64,000 nucleotides of DNA from Ectopseudomonas toyotomiensis (GTDB taxonomy: Bacteria; Pseudomonadota; Gammaproteobacteria; Pseudomonadales; Pseudomonadaceae). The translations under genes and the position numbers were made by a program. This document shows positions 25,596 through 32,867 of the stretch, piece after piece. A model generated the notes under the pieces. It searched no databases. It saw nothing but the letters and a program-made list of their open reading frames with translations, and had not been told where the DNA came from. How positions within the stretch are numbered: the stretch's first letter is position 1; each line of letters starts with the position of its first letter. The stretch spans positions 186,001 through 250,000 of the forward strand of contig NZ_FOXK01000003.1 of the NCBI RefSeq assembly GCF_900115695.1. Reading direction: 5' to 3'.

Positions 25596-25902
25596 CGTCC
25601 TCGCATTCATCGCCGCCCTGCGCGACGTGCACCCGGATATGGCCAGGTACGGCCTGAATGGAGGCTGTTTCCGGGTCTATCTGCTGCTGAAGCAGGCATT
25701 CCCTGATGCCGAACCTTGGTACGACAGCGCCCACGTACTAACCAAAATCGGCGACCAGTTCTACGACATTCGCGGCCAGGTAGAGCCGGTGAGCATCGGC
25801 GAAGTCCCGTATATGCGCATGGACCCGCTGTGTTTCAACCGTGCCTATGGCTGGGATCAGCCTGCCCTGAACACAGATCAGCAGGGGGTGCGCCATGGGT
25901 AA
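25588..25902 (+). CDS. Conserved-looking hypothetical phage protein (104 aa)
   Basis: The protein begins MADVLAFIAALRDVHPDMAR, followed by GGCFRVYLLLKQAFPDAEPW and IGDQFYDIRGQV. A papain-like or transglutaminase-like small fold is possible given Cys followed by HVLTKIGDQFYD. I recall similar unannotated genes in other phages. The function is unknown. Confidence 0.65.
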   Translation: MADVLAFIAALRDVHPDMARYGLNGGCFRVYLLLKQAFPDAEPWYDSAHVLTKIGDQFYDIRGQVEPVSIGEVPYMRMDPLCFNRAYGWDQPALNTDQQGVRHG

Positions 25903-26461
25903 GGCAGCGACAGCCACAACACCAAAGGCCGAGACACCAGAGGCCAAGAAGAAGCGCCAGGCGCGTGCCCAGCGCCCGATATATATGCGCTTGCGCAAAC
26001 TGATGGACCCGCAGACTGGCGAACTGATCGCTGGCTTCTGCCCTGACAGCAGCATTGACCAGTACCTGTGCCGCGAGCGCCAGTATCGCATTGGCGATCA
26101 GGTCCGCTGCGAGATCAAGCAAGCGCGCAACGTGAAGTTTCACCGTCTGGTGCACGCCCTCGGCCGGGTGGTCGCCGAGCAGGTCGACAAGTTCCAGGGC
26201 CTCGACGCCCACACCACCATCAAGAAACTGCAACTCGACGCCGGCGTGTGCTGCTCGTTCGAAGCCTTCGACATTCCCGACCTGGGCCGCGTAATGCGCC
26301 AGGTACCTGAGTCGATCGCCTTCGACTACATGACCGAAGAGCGCTTCAAGGAGTTCTGGCGCGGCATCTGCCAGCACCTGATCGAGAATTACTGGCCAGG
26401 CCTCACTGAAGAAGCGATCGAGAACATGACCGGCCTGATGCCTGGGGAGCGTGAGCAGTGA
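25895..26461 (+). CDS. DUF1367-like phage protein
   Basis: This 188-residue protein has a Lys/Ala-rich start, then YRIGDQVRCEIKQARNVKFH and RLVHALGRVV, a pattern I associate with DUF1367-type recombination-region proteins. It ends in a helical acidic part. It is placed between replication and NinG genes, which fits that group. Assignment is moderate. Confidence 0.6.
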   Translation: MGKAATATTPKAETPEAKKKRQARAQRPIYMRLRKLMDPQTGELIAGFCPDSSIDQYLCRERQYRIGDQVRCEIKQARNVKFHRLVHALGRVVAEQVDKFQGLDAHTTIKKLQLDAGVCCSFEAFDIPDLGRVMRQVPESIAFDYMTEERFKEFWRGICQHLIENYWPGLTEEAIENMTGLMPGEREQ

Positions 26462-26895
26462 ACATCGTGCCCATGACCCTCGCCGAGGCGAACTCTTTCG
26501 TTGAGCGGCACCACCGGCACCACGGTCGTGTGCAGGGACACAAATTCAGCATTGGCCTTGCTGTCGGCGACCAGATTGTTGGCGTGGCGATCATTGGTCG
26601 CCCTGTCGCGCGCCACATGGATGACGGCGCGACTCTTGAGGTTACCCGCTGCTGCACCGACGGCGTGCGCAATGGATGCTCGATGCTGTATGGCGCCGCC
26701 TGGCGGGCTGCCAAAGCGCTCGGGTACCGCCGACTGATCACCTATGTGCTGGCCAGCGAGCCAGGTGCAAGCCTGCGCGGCAGCGGCTGGAAGCTAGTCG
26801 GTGTGCGCGGGGGCGGCAGTTGGAACTGCCCAAGCCGGCCGCGAGTGGAGACGCCAAACCAGGGGCAGAAGCACCTGTGGGAGGCCTCTGTATGA
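26458..26895 (+). CDS. XF1762-type (GNAT-like fold) phage protein
   Basis: This 145-residue protein contains MTLAEANSFVERHHRHHGRV, FSIGLAVGDQIVGVAIIGRP, VTRCCTDGVRNGCSMLYGAA and GYRRLITYVLASEPGASLRG. This matches the XF1762 family seen in phages, which resembles acetyltransferases. It begins at GTG overlapping the previous stop. The substrate is unknown. Confidence 0.78.
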   Translation: MNIVPMTLAEANSFVERHHRHHGRVQGHKFSIGLAVGDQIVGVAIIGRPVARHMDDGATLEVTRCCTDGVRNGCSMLYGAAWRAAKALGYRRLITYVLASEPGASLRGSGWKLVGVRGGGSWNCPSRPRVETPNQGQKHLWEASV

Positions 26896-27590
26896 AGCGC
26901 ACCGAACTGAAGCGCAAGACGCCGCTGAAGGCCAAGGCCAGCGGCATTGCCGAGCGCAAGCCCCGCCAGCGCAAGTGCGACAACCCAGCCTGCGACGTGA
27001 AATTCACGCCCAAGATCGGCCAGAAGGTCTGCTGCTGGCAGTGCGGCCTGGCGATCGCTGATCAGCCTGCCAACCAGAAGAAGGCGCGCATGGCCATCGA
27101 TCAGCGCGAGCGTCGCGAGATCAAGGAACGCCGGGAAAAGCTGAGAAGCCATGGCGATTACGTGCAGGAAGCCACCAGTGCCGTGCAGGCGTACCGCCGG
27201 GTTTATGAGCTGTCGATCGGTAGCGGCTGCATCAGTTGCGGAAAGAGCCAGGCAGAGATCGAAGCCGCCCAGGGCTGGAAAACAGGCGGCGCATGGGACG
27301 GTGGCCACTTTCTCAGCAAGGGCGCGCGGCCAGAACTGCGCTTGGAAGAGAACAACATCTGGCTGCAGTGCAAAGGCTGCAACGGTGGCTCAGCCAAGTA
27401 CGCCCGCAAGGGTGAATCGGTGCGCAACGGCTTCCGTGCTGGCCTGATCGAGCGTATCGGCCTCGAGGCTGTGGAAGCGCTGGAAGCCGATCACCGTCCC
27501 CGCAAATACACCATCGACGAACTCAAGCAGATCACCGCCCATTACCGGGCGCTGCTGCGCGACCTGAAAAAGCAGGAGACTCAACTGTGA
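26892..27590 (+). CDS. ninG: NinG-like recombination protein
   Basis: This 232-residue protein matches NinG (lambda Rap): basic start MKRTELKRKTPLKAKASG, a zinc-like CDNPACDVKF...CCWQCG motif, SIGSGCISCGKSQAE, GGAWDGGHFLSKGARPELRL and NIWLQCKGCN. Rap is a structure-specific endonuclease that acts on recombination intermediates. It overlaps the preceding stop as ATGA. Confidence 0.9.
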   Translation: MKRTELKRKTPLKAKASGIAERKPRQRKCDNPACDVKFTPKIGQKVCCWQCGLAIADQPANQKKARMAIDQRERREIKERREKLRSHGDYVQEATSAVQAYRRVYELSIGSGCISCGKSQAEIEAAQGWKTGGAWDGGHFLSKGARPELRLEENNIWLQCKGCNGGSAKYARKGESVRNGFRAGLIERIGLEAVEALEADHRPRKYTIDELKQITAHYRALLRDLKKQETQL

Positions 27591-27841
27591 CCAGACCGAA
27601 GAAATACATGCTCATTCAGGTTCCTTCCTGGGCGGTGTGGGTGCTGGTGGTGCTCTCGGTGATAACCGGCACTGCGAATCTCGCTCGCACCGTTACCGGC
27701 TGGTACCAGCATCAGGATCAGTCCACTGCATCCGAACAATGCCGCCAGATCGTCAAGGGAACCATCGGTATCGAACTGTCGGAAGGGATTCTGTGTGTGC
27801 GTCCGGTTCACTTCATTGGCCAGGGGGTGGGTCATGAGTGA
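27587..27841 (+). CDS. Small membrane protein (84 aa)
   Basis: One membrane helix (SWAVWVLVVLSVITGTANLA, about residues 14-33) follows a short basic start. A soluble tail contains two Cys. It starts at GTG overlapping the ninG stop. Function is unknown. Confidence 0.62.
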   Translation: MTRPKKYMLIQVPSWAVWVLVVLSVITGTANLARTVTGWYQHQDQSTASEQCRQIVKGTIGIELSEGILCVRPVHFIGQGVGHE

Positions 27842-28424
27842 TTCCGTATCGATCTACAAGCTGGGCATCTACGGCAAGGCCTACGACGTGCCAGGTACCT
27901 GCCGTGCGTACACCTACCAGTACCAGCCGGACAACCAGGGTGCCTGGCGGCTCGGTGAGGCAATGAGCATCGCCAGCAAGGCCGGTGGTGGCGACTACAT
28001 CGATACCGGTCTTGGCCTGCTCAAACAGTTGGAACTGAAAGGGTACGGCGTCTATGAGCTGGAGGAAGCTGGGGCGCCGGAAGAGGGGCAGGCTCCGGTG
28101 GCATATTGGGACGTATCGCAAAGCCTTGTGCACATGGCATGCCAGCCATTCAACCAGGGCGAGAAGGAGTCGATGGCGCATTGCCGACCACTCTACACGG
28201 CCCCGCAGCCTGCCCAGGTGAGCCGCATCCCTGCCGGTCTATACGCCGAACTCGAAGCCCTTCGCACTCTCCGCGACGCCACTGGCGTGTACCTACAGGG
28301 CTACATGCGCGACGAGATCGAGGATGAAGAAAGCTGCTCTGCCGACCAGCACGATGCCGCCTGCAGCGTGAAGGGAGCGCTGGATAACGCCAGGGAGCTG
28401 GAGTGGAAGGGCGGCGACAAGTGA
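27834..28424 (+). CDS. Hypothetical phage protein (196 aa)
   Basis: The protein begins MSDSVSIYKLGIYGKAYDVP. It has a middle part (YTAPQPAQVSRIPAGLYAEL) typical of phage accessory proteins that carry the LYTAPQPA motif. The C-terminus is acidic with two Cys. The ATG at 27834 is chosen; no domain is certain. Confidence 0.62.
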   Translation: MSDSVSIYKLGIYGKAYDVPGTCRAYTYQYQPDNQGAWRLGEAMSIASKAGGGDYIDTGLGLLKQLELKGYGVYELEEAGAPEEGQAPVAYWDVSQSLVHMACQPFNQGEKESMAHCRPLYTAPQPAQVSRIPAGLYAELEALRTLRDATGVYLQGYMRDEIEDEESCSADQHDAACSVKGALDNARELEWKGGDK

Positions 28425-28495
28425 AAGACCCAGTATTCCAGGCCTGGCTGGCCGAGCAGTACCGCATCCTGCGTGAGCAGGGGCTGATTCGTTAA
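28421..28495 (+). CDS. Very small phage protein (24 aa)
   Basis: The GTG start overlaps the previous stop (GTGA) and the frame reads VKDPVFQAWLAEQYRILREQ to GLIR. Very similar short frames occur at this position in other Pseudomonas phages, as I recall. It may simply be a coupling leader. Confidence 0.4.
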   Translation: MKDPVFQAWLAEQYRILREQGLIR

Positions 28496-28508
28496 GTGGG
28501 AGGGGACC

Positions 28509-28976
28509 ATGCGCGAAGACGTTCTGTGTGCTGCAGATCTTCCTGTGCGCCTGTCGCTGGGCGGGCGTGTGGTTCAGGTATCGATGGAAATGCCGGCGCG
28601 TGATTGGGCTGCGCGCTTGGGGATTGCGTGGGACACGGTACGCCAGCGGCGGTACCGGGGGGATTCATGGAGTGATGCATTCCAGCCCTACCTGCGCAGG
28701 ACACCTTTCAACAGCCCTATGGCGGTACCCGCGCAACTGCGGAAAAAGATGACCATCAACGGAGCAATTCAGATGACGACCCTTGAAATCAAGATCCCGC
28801 CGGTAGCGCATGTTGTGGTGACCGGAGTTCCAAACGGCGTTAAGTCGGCAGTTATGCAGCGTATCCAGCAGGTGCTGGCGGAAGAGTTCGGCGCAACGAC
28901 TACGGTGGCGATGCCGGCAGAGCCGGCAACACCGGATGACGTGAAAAAGTCCCTTTGGGTGCTGAGCGAGGCCTAG
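28509..28976 (+). CDS. Two-part helix-turn-helix-like protein, candidate late regulator
   Basis: This 155-residue protein appears to join two units. Residues 30-65 (PARDWAARLGIAWDTVRQRR) look like a homeodomain-type helix-turn-helix. From about residue 89 a new strand-helix domain starts at MTTLEIKIPPVAHVVVTGVP, preceded by a weak ribosome site, so an internal start is possible. It occupies the lambda Q position, just before the lysis genes, and so might control the late promoters. That is inference only. Confidence 0.6.
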   Translation: MREDVLCAADLPVRLSLGGRVVQVSMEMPARDWAARLGIAWDTVRQRRYRGDSWSDAFQPYLRRTPFNSPMAVPAQLRKKMTINGAIQMTTLEIKIPPVAHVVVTGVPNGVKSAVMQRIQQVLAEEFGATTTVAMPAEPATPDDVKKSLWVLSEA

Positions 28977-29257
28977 TCAGGCTTCTCTTCAAGATGCAGC
29001 ACGATCGCGTCGTCGGGCTCTTCGTCCTCGGCGCGGTCTTTCAACTGCTGCAGTAGCGCCTCGAGCTTTTCCAGGCGGCCATCGGCGAGGCTGCCGGCGA
29101 GAATCGCGTCATTCTCGCCTTCGGCGCCCAGGCTGATGATCAGTAGGGTTTCCGGCCCTTTCTCTTCAAATGCAGCGCCTGCCAGCGCCATGGCTTCGGT
29201 CACGGCGAAGTACTGGTCGTCGCTCACCTTGTCGATGTTGAACTTCTGCTGCCCCAT
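28973..29257 (-). CDS. Leftward acidic protein in the late promoter region (94 aa)
   Basis: This small, strongly acidic helical protein begins MGQQKFNIDKVSDDQYFAVT. It runs against its neighbours and converges with the 28509 gene, overlapping its end by 4 bp. A copy of the late element lies 35 bp upstream in its own direction. It has no recognised family. Confidence 0.62.
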   Translation of the reverse strand: MGQQKFNIDKVSDDQYFAVTEAMALAGAAFEEKGPETLLIISLGAEGENDAILAGSLADGRLEKLEALLQQLKDRAEDEEPDDAIVLHLEEKPD

Positions 29258-29291
29258 GGGTGATGCCCTCTTTGTGAGTGAGGTTCCGACG

Positions 29292-29316
29292 CTATGTCAC
29301 GCGCTGGAATCTGCAA
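29292..29316 (-). promoter_or_regulatory. Late element A (leftward copy)
   Basis: Reading leftward: TTGCA, 8 bp, CGCGTGACATAG. It sits 35 bp upstream of the 28973-29257 gene and back to back with element B. The abutting outer boxes form the palindrome GCAAGCGCTTGC (29313-29324). Confidence 0.75.
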
Positions 29317-29320
29317 GCGC

Positions 29321-29345
29321 TTGCCGACCGCTTCCAGTGACATAG
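29321..29345 (+). promoter_or_regulatory. Late element B
   Basis: TTGCC (29321-29325), 8 bp, CCAGTGACATAG (29334-29345). It precedes the holin gene by 43 bp and is the first rightward copy, so it likely starts the lysis transcript. Confidence 0.8.
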
Positions 29346-29387
29346 CGTGGCCTTCCATGCACATGAAGCCAGCACGGGAGCGATGGC

Positions 29388-29654
29388 ATGGCACAGCAAG
29401 TTCATGATGGGGTGATCGAGGTAGTCGGCGCTGCCGCAGCCAACAAGGTGACCCAGGCCGGCGCGATAGCCGGTGTGCTGGGTTGGCTGGCGCAGATCAA
29501 CTGGATAGGCCTCTCAGGCGTGCTGATCGCTGTCCTGGGCCTGGCGGTGAATTTCTACTTCCAGCACCGACGCGATAAGCGCGAGCAGGCCGAGAGCCTG
29601 GCTCGCATCGAGGCACTGCGCGAGCGCTGTGGCCTTGAAGGGCGGCAACAATGA
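29388..29654 (+). CDS. Holin
   Basis: This 88-residue protein has a soluble N-terminus, a short hydrophobic stretch (AGAIAGVLGWLAQI) and a membrane helix (WIGLSGVLIAVLGLAVNFYF), then a charged tail (QHRRDKREQAE). It sits directly before the endolysin gene, overlapping it by 4 bp. It would form the membrane lesion that triggers lysis; with a SAR endolysin it may act as a pinholin. Confidence 0.82.
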   Translation: MAQQVHDGVIEVVGAAAANKVTQAGAIAGVLGWLAQINWIGLSGVLIAVLGLAVNFYFQHRRDKREQAESLARIEALRERCGLEGRQQ

Positions 29655-30205
29655 GCATCCGCAATCGAATTGCCGTCACGGCGCTGACGCTCAGCCTGGC
29701 CGGCTTTGGCGCCTGGATCAAGAGCGAGGGCGAAAGCCCAGTGGTGCAGAAGGATGGCGTCGAACTGCTTGCCCCGCACATCCCGACCAAGGGCGACGTG
29801 CCAACCATCGGCCACGGCTCGACCCGCTACGAAGACGGTACGCCCGTCACCTTGGCAGATCATCCCATCACCCGCGAGCGCGCCCAACAACTGGCCCGGG
29901 CGCTGCACAGCGAGGAAGAGCGCAGATTCCAGGCGTCTCTGCCTGGCGTGAAGCTGTATCAGGAGGAATACGACCTCTACCTCGACTTCGTCGGCCAATA
30001 CGGCATCGGCAACTGGCGATCGTCTTCGATGCGCACGCACCTGCTGGCAGGCGAGCACCCGAAGGCCTGCGAAGCGCTGCTGAGGTGGCGATACGCCGCT
30101 GGTTATGACTGTTCAACCGTGGTTAACGGCAAGCCCAACCAGCGCTGCTGGGGTGTGTGGACTCGCCAACTTGAGCGCCACGCCAAGTGCTGGAACGTCC
30201 AATGA
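29651..30205 (+). CDS. GH24 endolysin with signal-anchor start
   Basis: This 184-residue muramidase of the T4/P21 lysozyme type has an uncleaved signal-anchor-like N-terminus (IAVTALTLSLAGFGAWI). The catalytic Glu follows in IKSEGESPVV, then DVPTIGHGST and the conserved LYLDFVGQYGIGNW segment. SAR endolysins are exported by Sec and released from the membrane when the proton motive force collapses. It overlaps the Rz gene by 4 bp. Confidence 0.9.
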   Translation: MSIRNRIAVTALTLSLAGFGAWIKSEGESPVVQKDGVELLAPHIPTKGDVPTIGHGSTRYEDGTPVTLADHPITRERAQQLARALHSEEERRFQASLPGVKLYQEEYDLYLDFVGQYGIGNWRSSSMRTHLLAGEHPKACEALLRWRYAAGYDCSTVVNGKPNQRCWGVWTRQLERHAKCWNVQ

Positions 30206-30687
30206 CTCGCGCCCTGATCGCCGCATGCGCTGGCCTGGCCATTGCCGTGACGTTGCTCTATCTGCGCCTCGACACTGTTGCGCTCGAGCGTGACAACGCC
30301 GTGACCTTGGCCGGCCAGCATGCGGCGGCAGTCGAATCCCTGCGCGGAACCATACGGCTGCAGCGCGAGCTGGCCAACGACCAGGCGACGCGCGAGAGCG
30401 CCTTTCTGAAGGAGAAACAACGTGCCGAAGACTATGCCGAATCTATGCATCGCTGCCTTGCTGACGGCACTTGCGGGCTGCGAGTCGCTGCCACCTGCCC
30501 CGCAGTGCGAGTGGGGACAGCCGGGGCCGCTGCCGGCGAGCCTGATGCAGGAACCCCAGAACTTACAGCCGCTGCTCGACGAGCTTATCCAGCCCTCGTT
30601 GCCGGCCTCAAAGTCCAGCGAGCCCAGATCCTGAGCTTGCAGGAAGAGCTCGTCAGCTTGCACAGGGTGTGCAAGTTGGCGCCGTAA
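30202..30687 (+). CDS. Rz-type inner-membrane spanin
   Basis: This 161-residue i-spanin has an N-terminal membrane helix (LIAACAGLAIAVTLLYLRLD) and a long periplasmic coiled coil (about residues 30-95, VESLRGTIRLQRELANDQAT). It starts with an ATGA overlap with the endolysin stop. It joins the outer-membrane partner Rz1 to fuse the membranes in the last lysis step. Confidence 0.85.
   Translation: MTRALIAACAGLAIAVTLLYLRLDTVALERDNAVTLAGQHAAAVESLRGTIRLQRELANDQATRESAFLKEKQRAEDYAESMHRCLADGTCGLRVAATCPAVRVGTAGAAAGEPDAGTPELTAAARRAYPALVAGLKVQRAQILSLQEELVSLHRVCKLAP
30422..30634 (+). CDS. Rz1-type outer-membrane lipoprotein spanin, nested in Rz
   Basis: This 70-residue frame lies wholly within Rz in another frame. 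It has a lipoprotein signal with lipobox LTALAGC (Cys20), then a Pro-rich tail (LPPAPQCEWGQPGPLP), which is diagnostic for Rz1. The GTG at 30422 is favoured because AAGGAG lies 8 bp upstream. Confidence 0.87.
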   Translation: MPKTMPNLCIAALLTALAGCESLPPAPQCEWGQPGPLPASLMQEPQNLQPLLDELIQPSLPASKSSEPRS

Positions 30688-30721
30688 CCCTCCCAACCAA
30701 TCGCGAACATGGGGGCAGACC

Positions 30722-31021
30722 ATGCGACGCAAGACCTATCGTGCCGACGAACTCCGCGCCGGCCGCACTGTATTCATCGTCAATCGCACCATGCTCGATC
30801 ATGCCGGCGCCTGTCGGTACGACGTGGCTGAGTATCTGATCGCCAGCACCAGGGAGCCACAGCCGCAACCTGGTCAGGCTCACCCGTACCGCATGCATCC
30901 GGACGTGGCGCGCTTCGCCTGCAGCGTAACCGACTGTTGGCGCACTCGGCGCGCGGCGCTACGCGAAGCCGCAAGGCGTCAGGCCGATGCAGACCGTCAG
31001 ATTTCACGTAGGAGCGCGTAA
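30722..31021 (+). CDS. Hypothetical phage protein (99 aa)
   Basis: The protein begins MRRKTYRADELRAGRTVFIV and has a His/Arg-rich, Cys-containing C-terminal half (FACSVTDCWRTRRAALREAA). It follows the lysis genes by 34 bp. Nothing indicates a function. Confidence 0.6.
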   Translation: MRRKTYRADELRAGRTVFIVNRTMLDHAGACRYDVAEYLIASTREPQPQPGQAHPYRMHPDVARFACSVTDCWRTRRAALREAARRQADADRQISRRSA

Positions 31022-31470
31022 TGGAAGCCAAAACCCTGCAGGAGGTCGCCCAGGAGGCGGCTGACCAGATCCAGGGCAAGACCCTAGCGGAAGTATTCAA
31101 CGAGGGGCCGCGGCGCCTGTTCGTCGAGCATCAGGTACCGCGCCATGGCATCTATCGCCTGTACATCGCTCGCCCGTTCGGTGTGCGCAAGCCAGGTGGC
31201 CAGCGCTGGCGCATCCAGATCACGGTGCAGTTCGATGGCCAGAACGTGCAGCACAGCGTGAACGATGGGCATATCACATGCCAGTTCGAGGCGCTGGGCG
31301 AGGTGATCACTGGTGCAGCCGAGCAGATGTCCGAGCACATTCGCGCCAATGGCACGCGCATCCATGAGCTGCGCCGCGCTGCGATGCAGGCAGTGCAGCC
31401 GAACGCTGTCACGCTGGACGGTGTGACCGGTCACGCTTCTGTCACTGTGACTAGTGCTGAGCATGAGTAG
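31021..31470 (+). CDS. Hypothetical phage protein (149 aa)
   Basis: The protein begins MEAKTLQEVAQEAADQIQGK and has a strand-rich centre (WRIQITVQFDGQNVQHSVND) and a helical tail. It starts where the preceding gene stops (TAATG). The 3' end is rich in GTGAC/GTCAC, which may reflect its codons only. Confidence 0.6.
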   Translation: MEAKTLQEVAQEAADQIQGKTLAEVFNEGPRRLFVEHQVPRHGIYRLYIARPFGVRKPGGQRWRIQITVQFDGQNVQHSVNDGHITCQFEALGEVITGAAEQMSEHIRANGTRIHELRRAAMQAVQPNAVTLDGVTGHASVTVTSAEHE

Positions 31471-31732
31471 CGCTGTTGTTGTGACCGGTGGCCGCAGAAC
31501 CGGTCGCGTGTTCGGCTTCCTGCTTGCTGAGGTGCGGCGAGTCGTTAGCAGGCATGACGTCGCCAGAGTCGGCGGAGCGGTGTGCAGTCACCCCATGGCG
31601 AAGGAGCTATCCGAGCAGTCGGGCCTTCACTGCTGCTACCGGCATCGTAGCCAGGTGTATGAGTTCAGGCCGGAGCCGTTTGAGCAGCCGCGCACGCCGC
31701 AGGAGCGGAAGTTATGGGAGGTGATTCGATGA
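31463..31732 (+). CDS. Hypothetical basic phage protein (89 aa)
   Basis: The protein begins MSSAVVVTGGRRTGRVFGFL and has two Cys (GLHCCYRHRS) in a basic centre, possibly binding nucleic acid. It overlaps the previous gene by 8 bp and the small terminase gene by 4 bp. Confidence 0.58.
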   Translation: MSSAVVVTGGRRTGRVFGFLLAEVRRVVSRHDVARVGGAVCSHPMAKELSEQSGLHCCYRHRSQVYEFRPEPFEQPRTPQERKLWEVIR

Positions 31733-32355
31733 CCAAGCGCAAGCCAATCGACTGGGAAGCGATCGAGCGGGATTACAGGGTAGGCCAGCTATCGCTGCGT
31801 GCTCTGGCCACGAAGCACGACACAACCCCTGGTGCTATCTCCAAGAAGGCGAAGGCAAACAGTTGGACTCAGGACGCGAGCCAGGAAGTCAGAGAGCGCA
31901 CCCGTGCTGCTCTGCTGACCGCGCCACGCAAGGAACAGGAGTCGAAGGAAACACCGAATGGAAACAGTGTTTCCTCTGACGGAAACGCCCCCACGCCCGC
32001 GGATATCGAAACCGCTGTGCAGACCAACCTGCAGGTGATCGGTCGGCACCGTCGCGATATCGCCAAGGGGCATGGCCTGGTGGCGATGTTGTTTCAGCAG
32101 CTCGAAGAGGCCGCGACGCACCGGGAAGAGATCGAGGATGCGATCTGTGAGGAAACCAAGGGCGACGAGAACAGTAGGCGGCGCAATCAGATGCTGAAGC
32201 TGGTAGGCCTGCCGACGCATGCCGGCGTGCTGCGCGATCTGTCCACGGCACTGAAGAACCTGATCCCGCTCGAGCGCCAGGCCTACAACCTCGACGAGCA
32301 GGAGCATGAAGAGCCGTATGAAGAGCGCCTGAAGCGCCTAATGGGCGAGGGATAG
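31729..32355 (+). CDS. Terminase small subunit
   Basis: This 208-residue protein has an N-terminal helix-turn-helix typical of TerS (DYRVGQLSLRALATKHDTTP, GAISKKAKANSW), a central helical oligomerisation part and an acidic C-terminus. The ATG at 31729 has GGGAGGTG 7 bp upstream. TerS marks the packaging site for TerL, which lies 3.8 kb further right after inserted structural genes. Confidence 0.78.
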   Translation: MTKRKPIDWEAIERDYRVGQLSLRALATKHDTTPGAISKKAKANSWTQDASQEVRERTRAALLTAPRKEQESKETPNGNSVSSDGNAPTPADIETAVQTNLQVIGRHRRDIAKGHGLVAMLFQQLEEAATHREEIEDAICEETKGDENSRRRNQMLKLVGLPTHAGVLRDLSTALKNLIPLERQAYNLDEQEHEEPYEERLKRLMGEG

Positions 32356-32380
32356 TTGCCAGGGCCGCGCAGTGACATAC
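32356..32380 (+). promoter_or_regulatory. Late element C
   Basis: TTGCC (32356-32360), 8 bp, GCAGTGACATAC. It begins right after the small terminase stop and ends 54 bp before the next ATG. Two positions of the core differ from the consensus. Confidence 0.7.
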
Positions 32381-32433
32381 CCAGGTGGTGCAGTCGATCT
32401 GATCGATTCGTTACCAACCAAGAGGCTTTCCCC

Positions 32434-32736
32434 ATGCTCAAGACGAAATCCATGCTGGTACCTCTGATCGCCCTGGCGCTGGCCGGCGGCGCTGTTATGG
32501 CTGAGCCGATGCGCGACGCTGGCCTGCCTGCTGTCGCTGTGCAATCCGTTGCTGCGCACGACCTGGCCCGCGATGTTGGCCAGGTCAGCGTCTATGGCCT
32601 GCAGCGTCTGTCGCTGCCTGTGCCCGACGTCGGACGCACGCCGATCTTGCGCAGTGATATGCGCATCGCCAGCGCCGGCGCCGTGTTCCAGGGCGCAATG
32701 GATCTGGTACTGGTCGCCAGCGAGTCGCCTTCCTGA
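32434..32736 (+). CDS. Small secreted protein (100 aa)
   Basis: The protein has a clear signal peptide (MLKTKSMLVPLIALALAGGA, cleavage near VMAEP). The mature part is about 78 residues without Cys. It has its own late element upstream and a strong terminator downstream, so it is a separate transcription unit, probably of moron type. Confidence 0.7.
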   Translation: MLKTKSMLVPLIALALAGGAVMAEPMRDAGLPAVAVQSVAAHDLARDVGQVSVYGLQRLSLPVPDVGRTPILRSDMRIASAGAVFQGAMDLVLVASESPS

Positions 32737-32753
32737 CAGATGCTGGTGCGAGA

Positions 32754-32778
32754 AAGCCCGCCGAGTGCGGGCTTTTTT
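32754..32778 (+). terminator. Rho-independent terminator
   Basis: The stem AAGCCCGC / GCGGGCTT with loop CGAGT is followed by T4-6. It ends the 32434 gene and lies just before late element D. Confidence 0.9.
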
Positions 32779-32786
32779 GTGGGTGC

Positions 32787-32811
32787 TTGCCAGTCTTGGC
32801 CAGTGACATAG
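32787..32811 (+). promoter_or_regulatory. Late element D
   Basis: TTGCC (32787-32791), 8 bp, CCAGTGACATAG (32800-32811). It lies 9 bp after the terminator and 56 bp before the next start, a place where only a promoter makes sense. Confidence 0.82.
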
Positions 32812-32867
32812 GGTCGGTTTCGTAAATCAACCCTGCACAGGCAGTGCAAGATCATCGGAGCACCACA

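Noticed and set aside
32800..32811. Similarity of the late element core to the SP6 promoter (AGGTGACACTATAG)
   Set aside because: The match is partial (GTGACA and TAG with a gap), and no single-subunit RNA polymerase gene is visible in the nearly complete phage. I keep only the observation that the element is not sigma-70-like.
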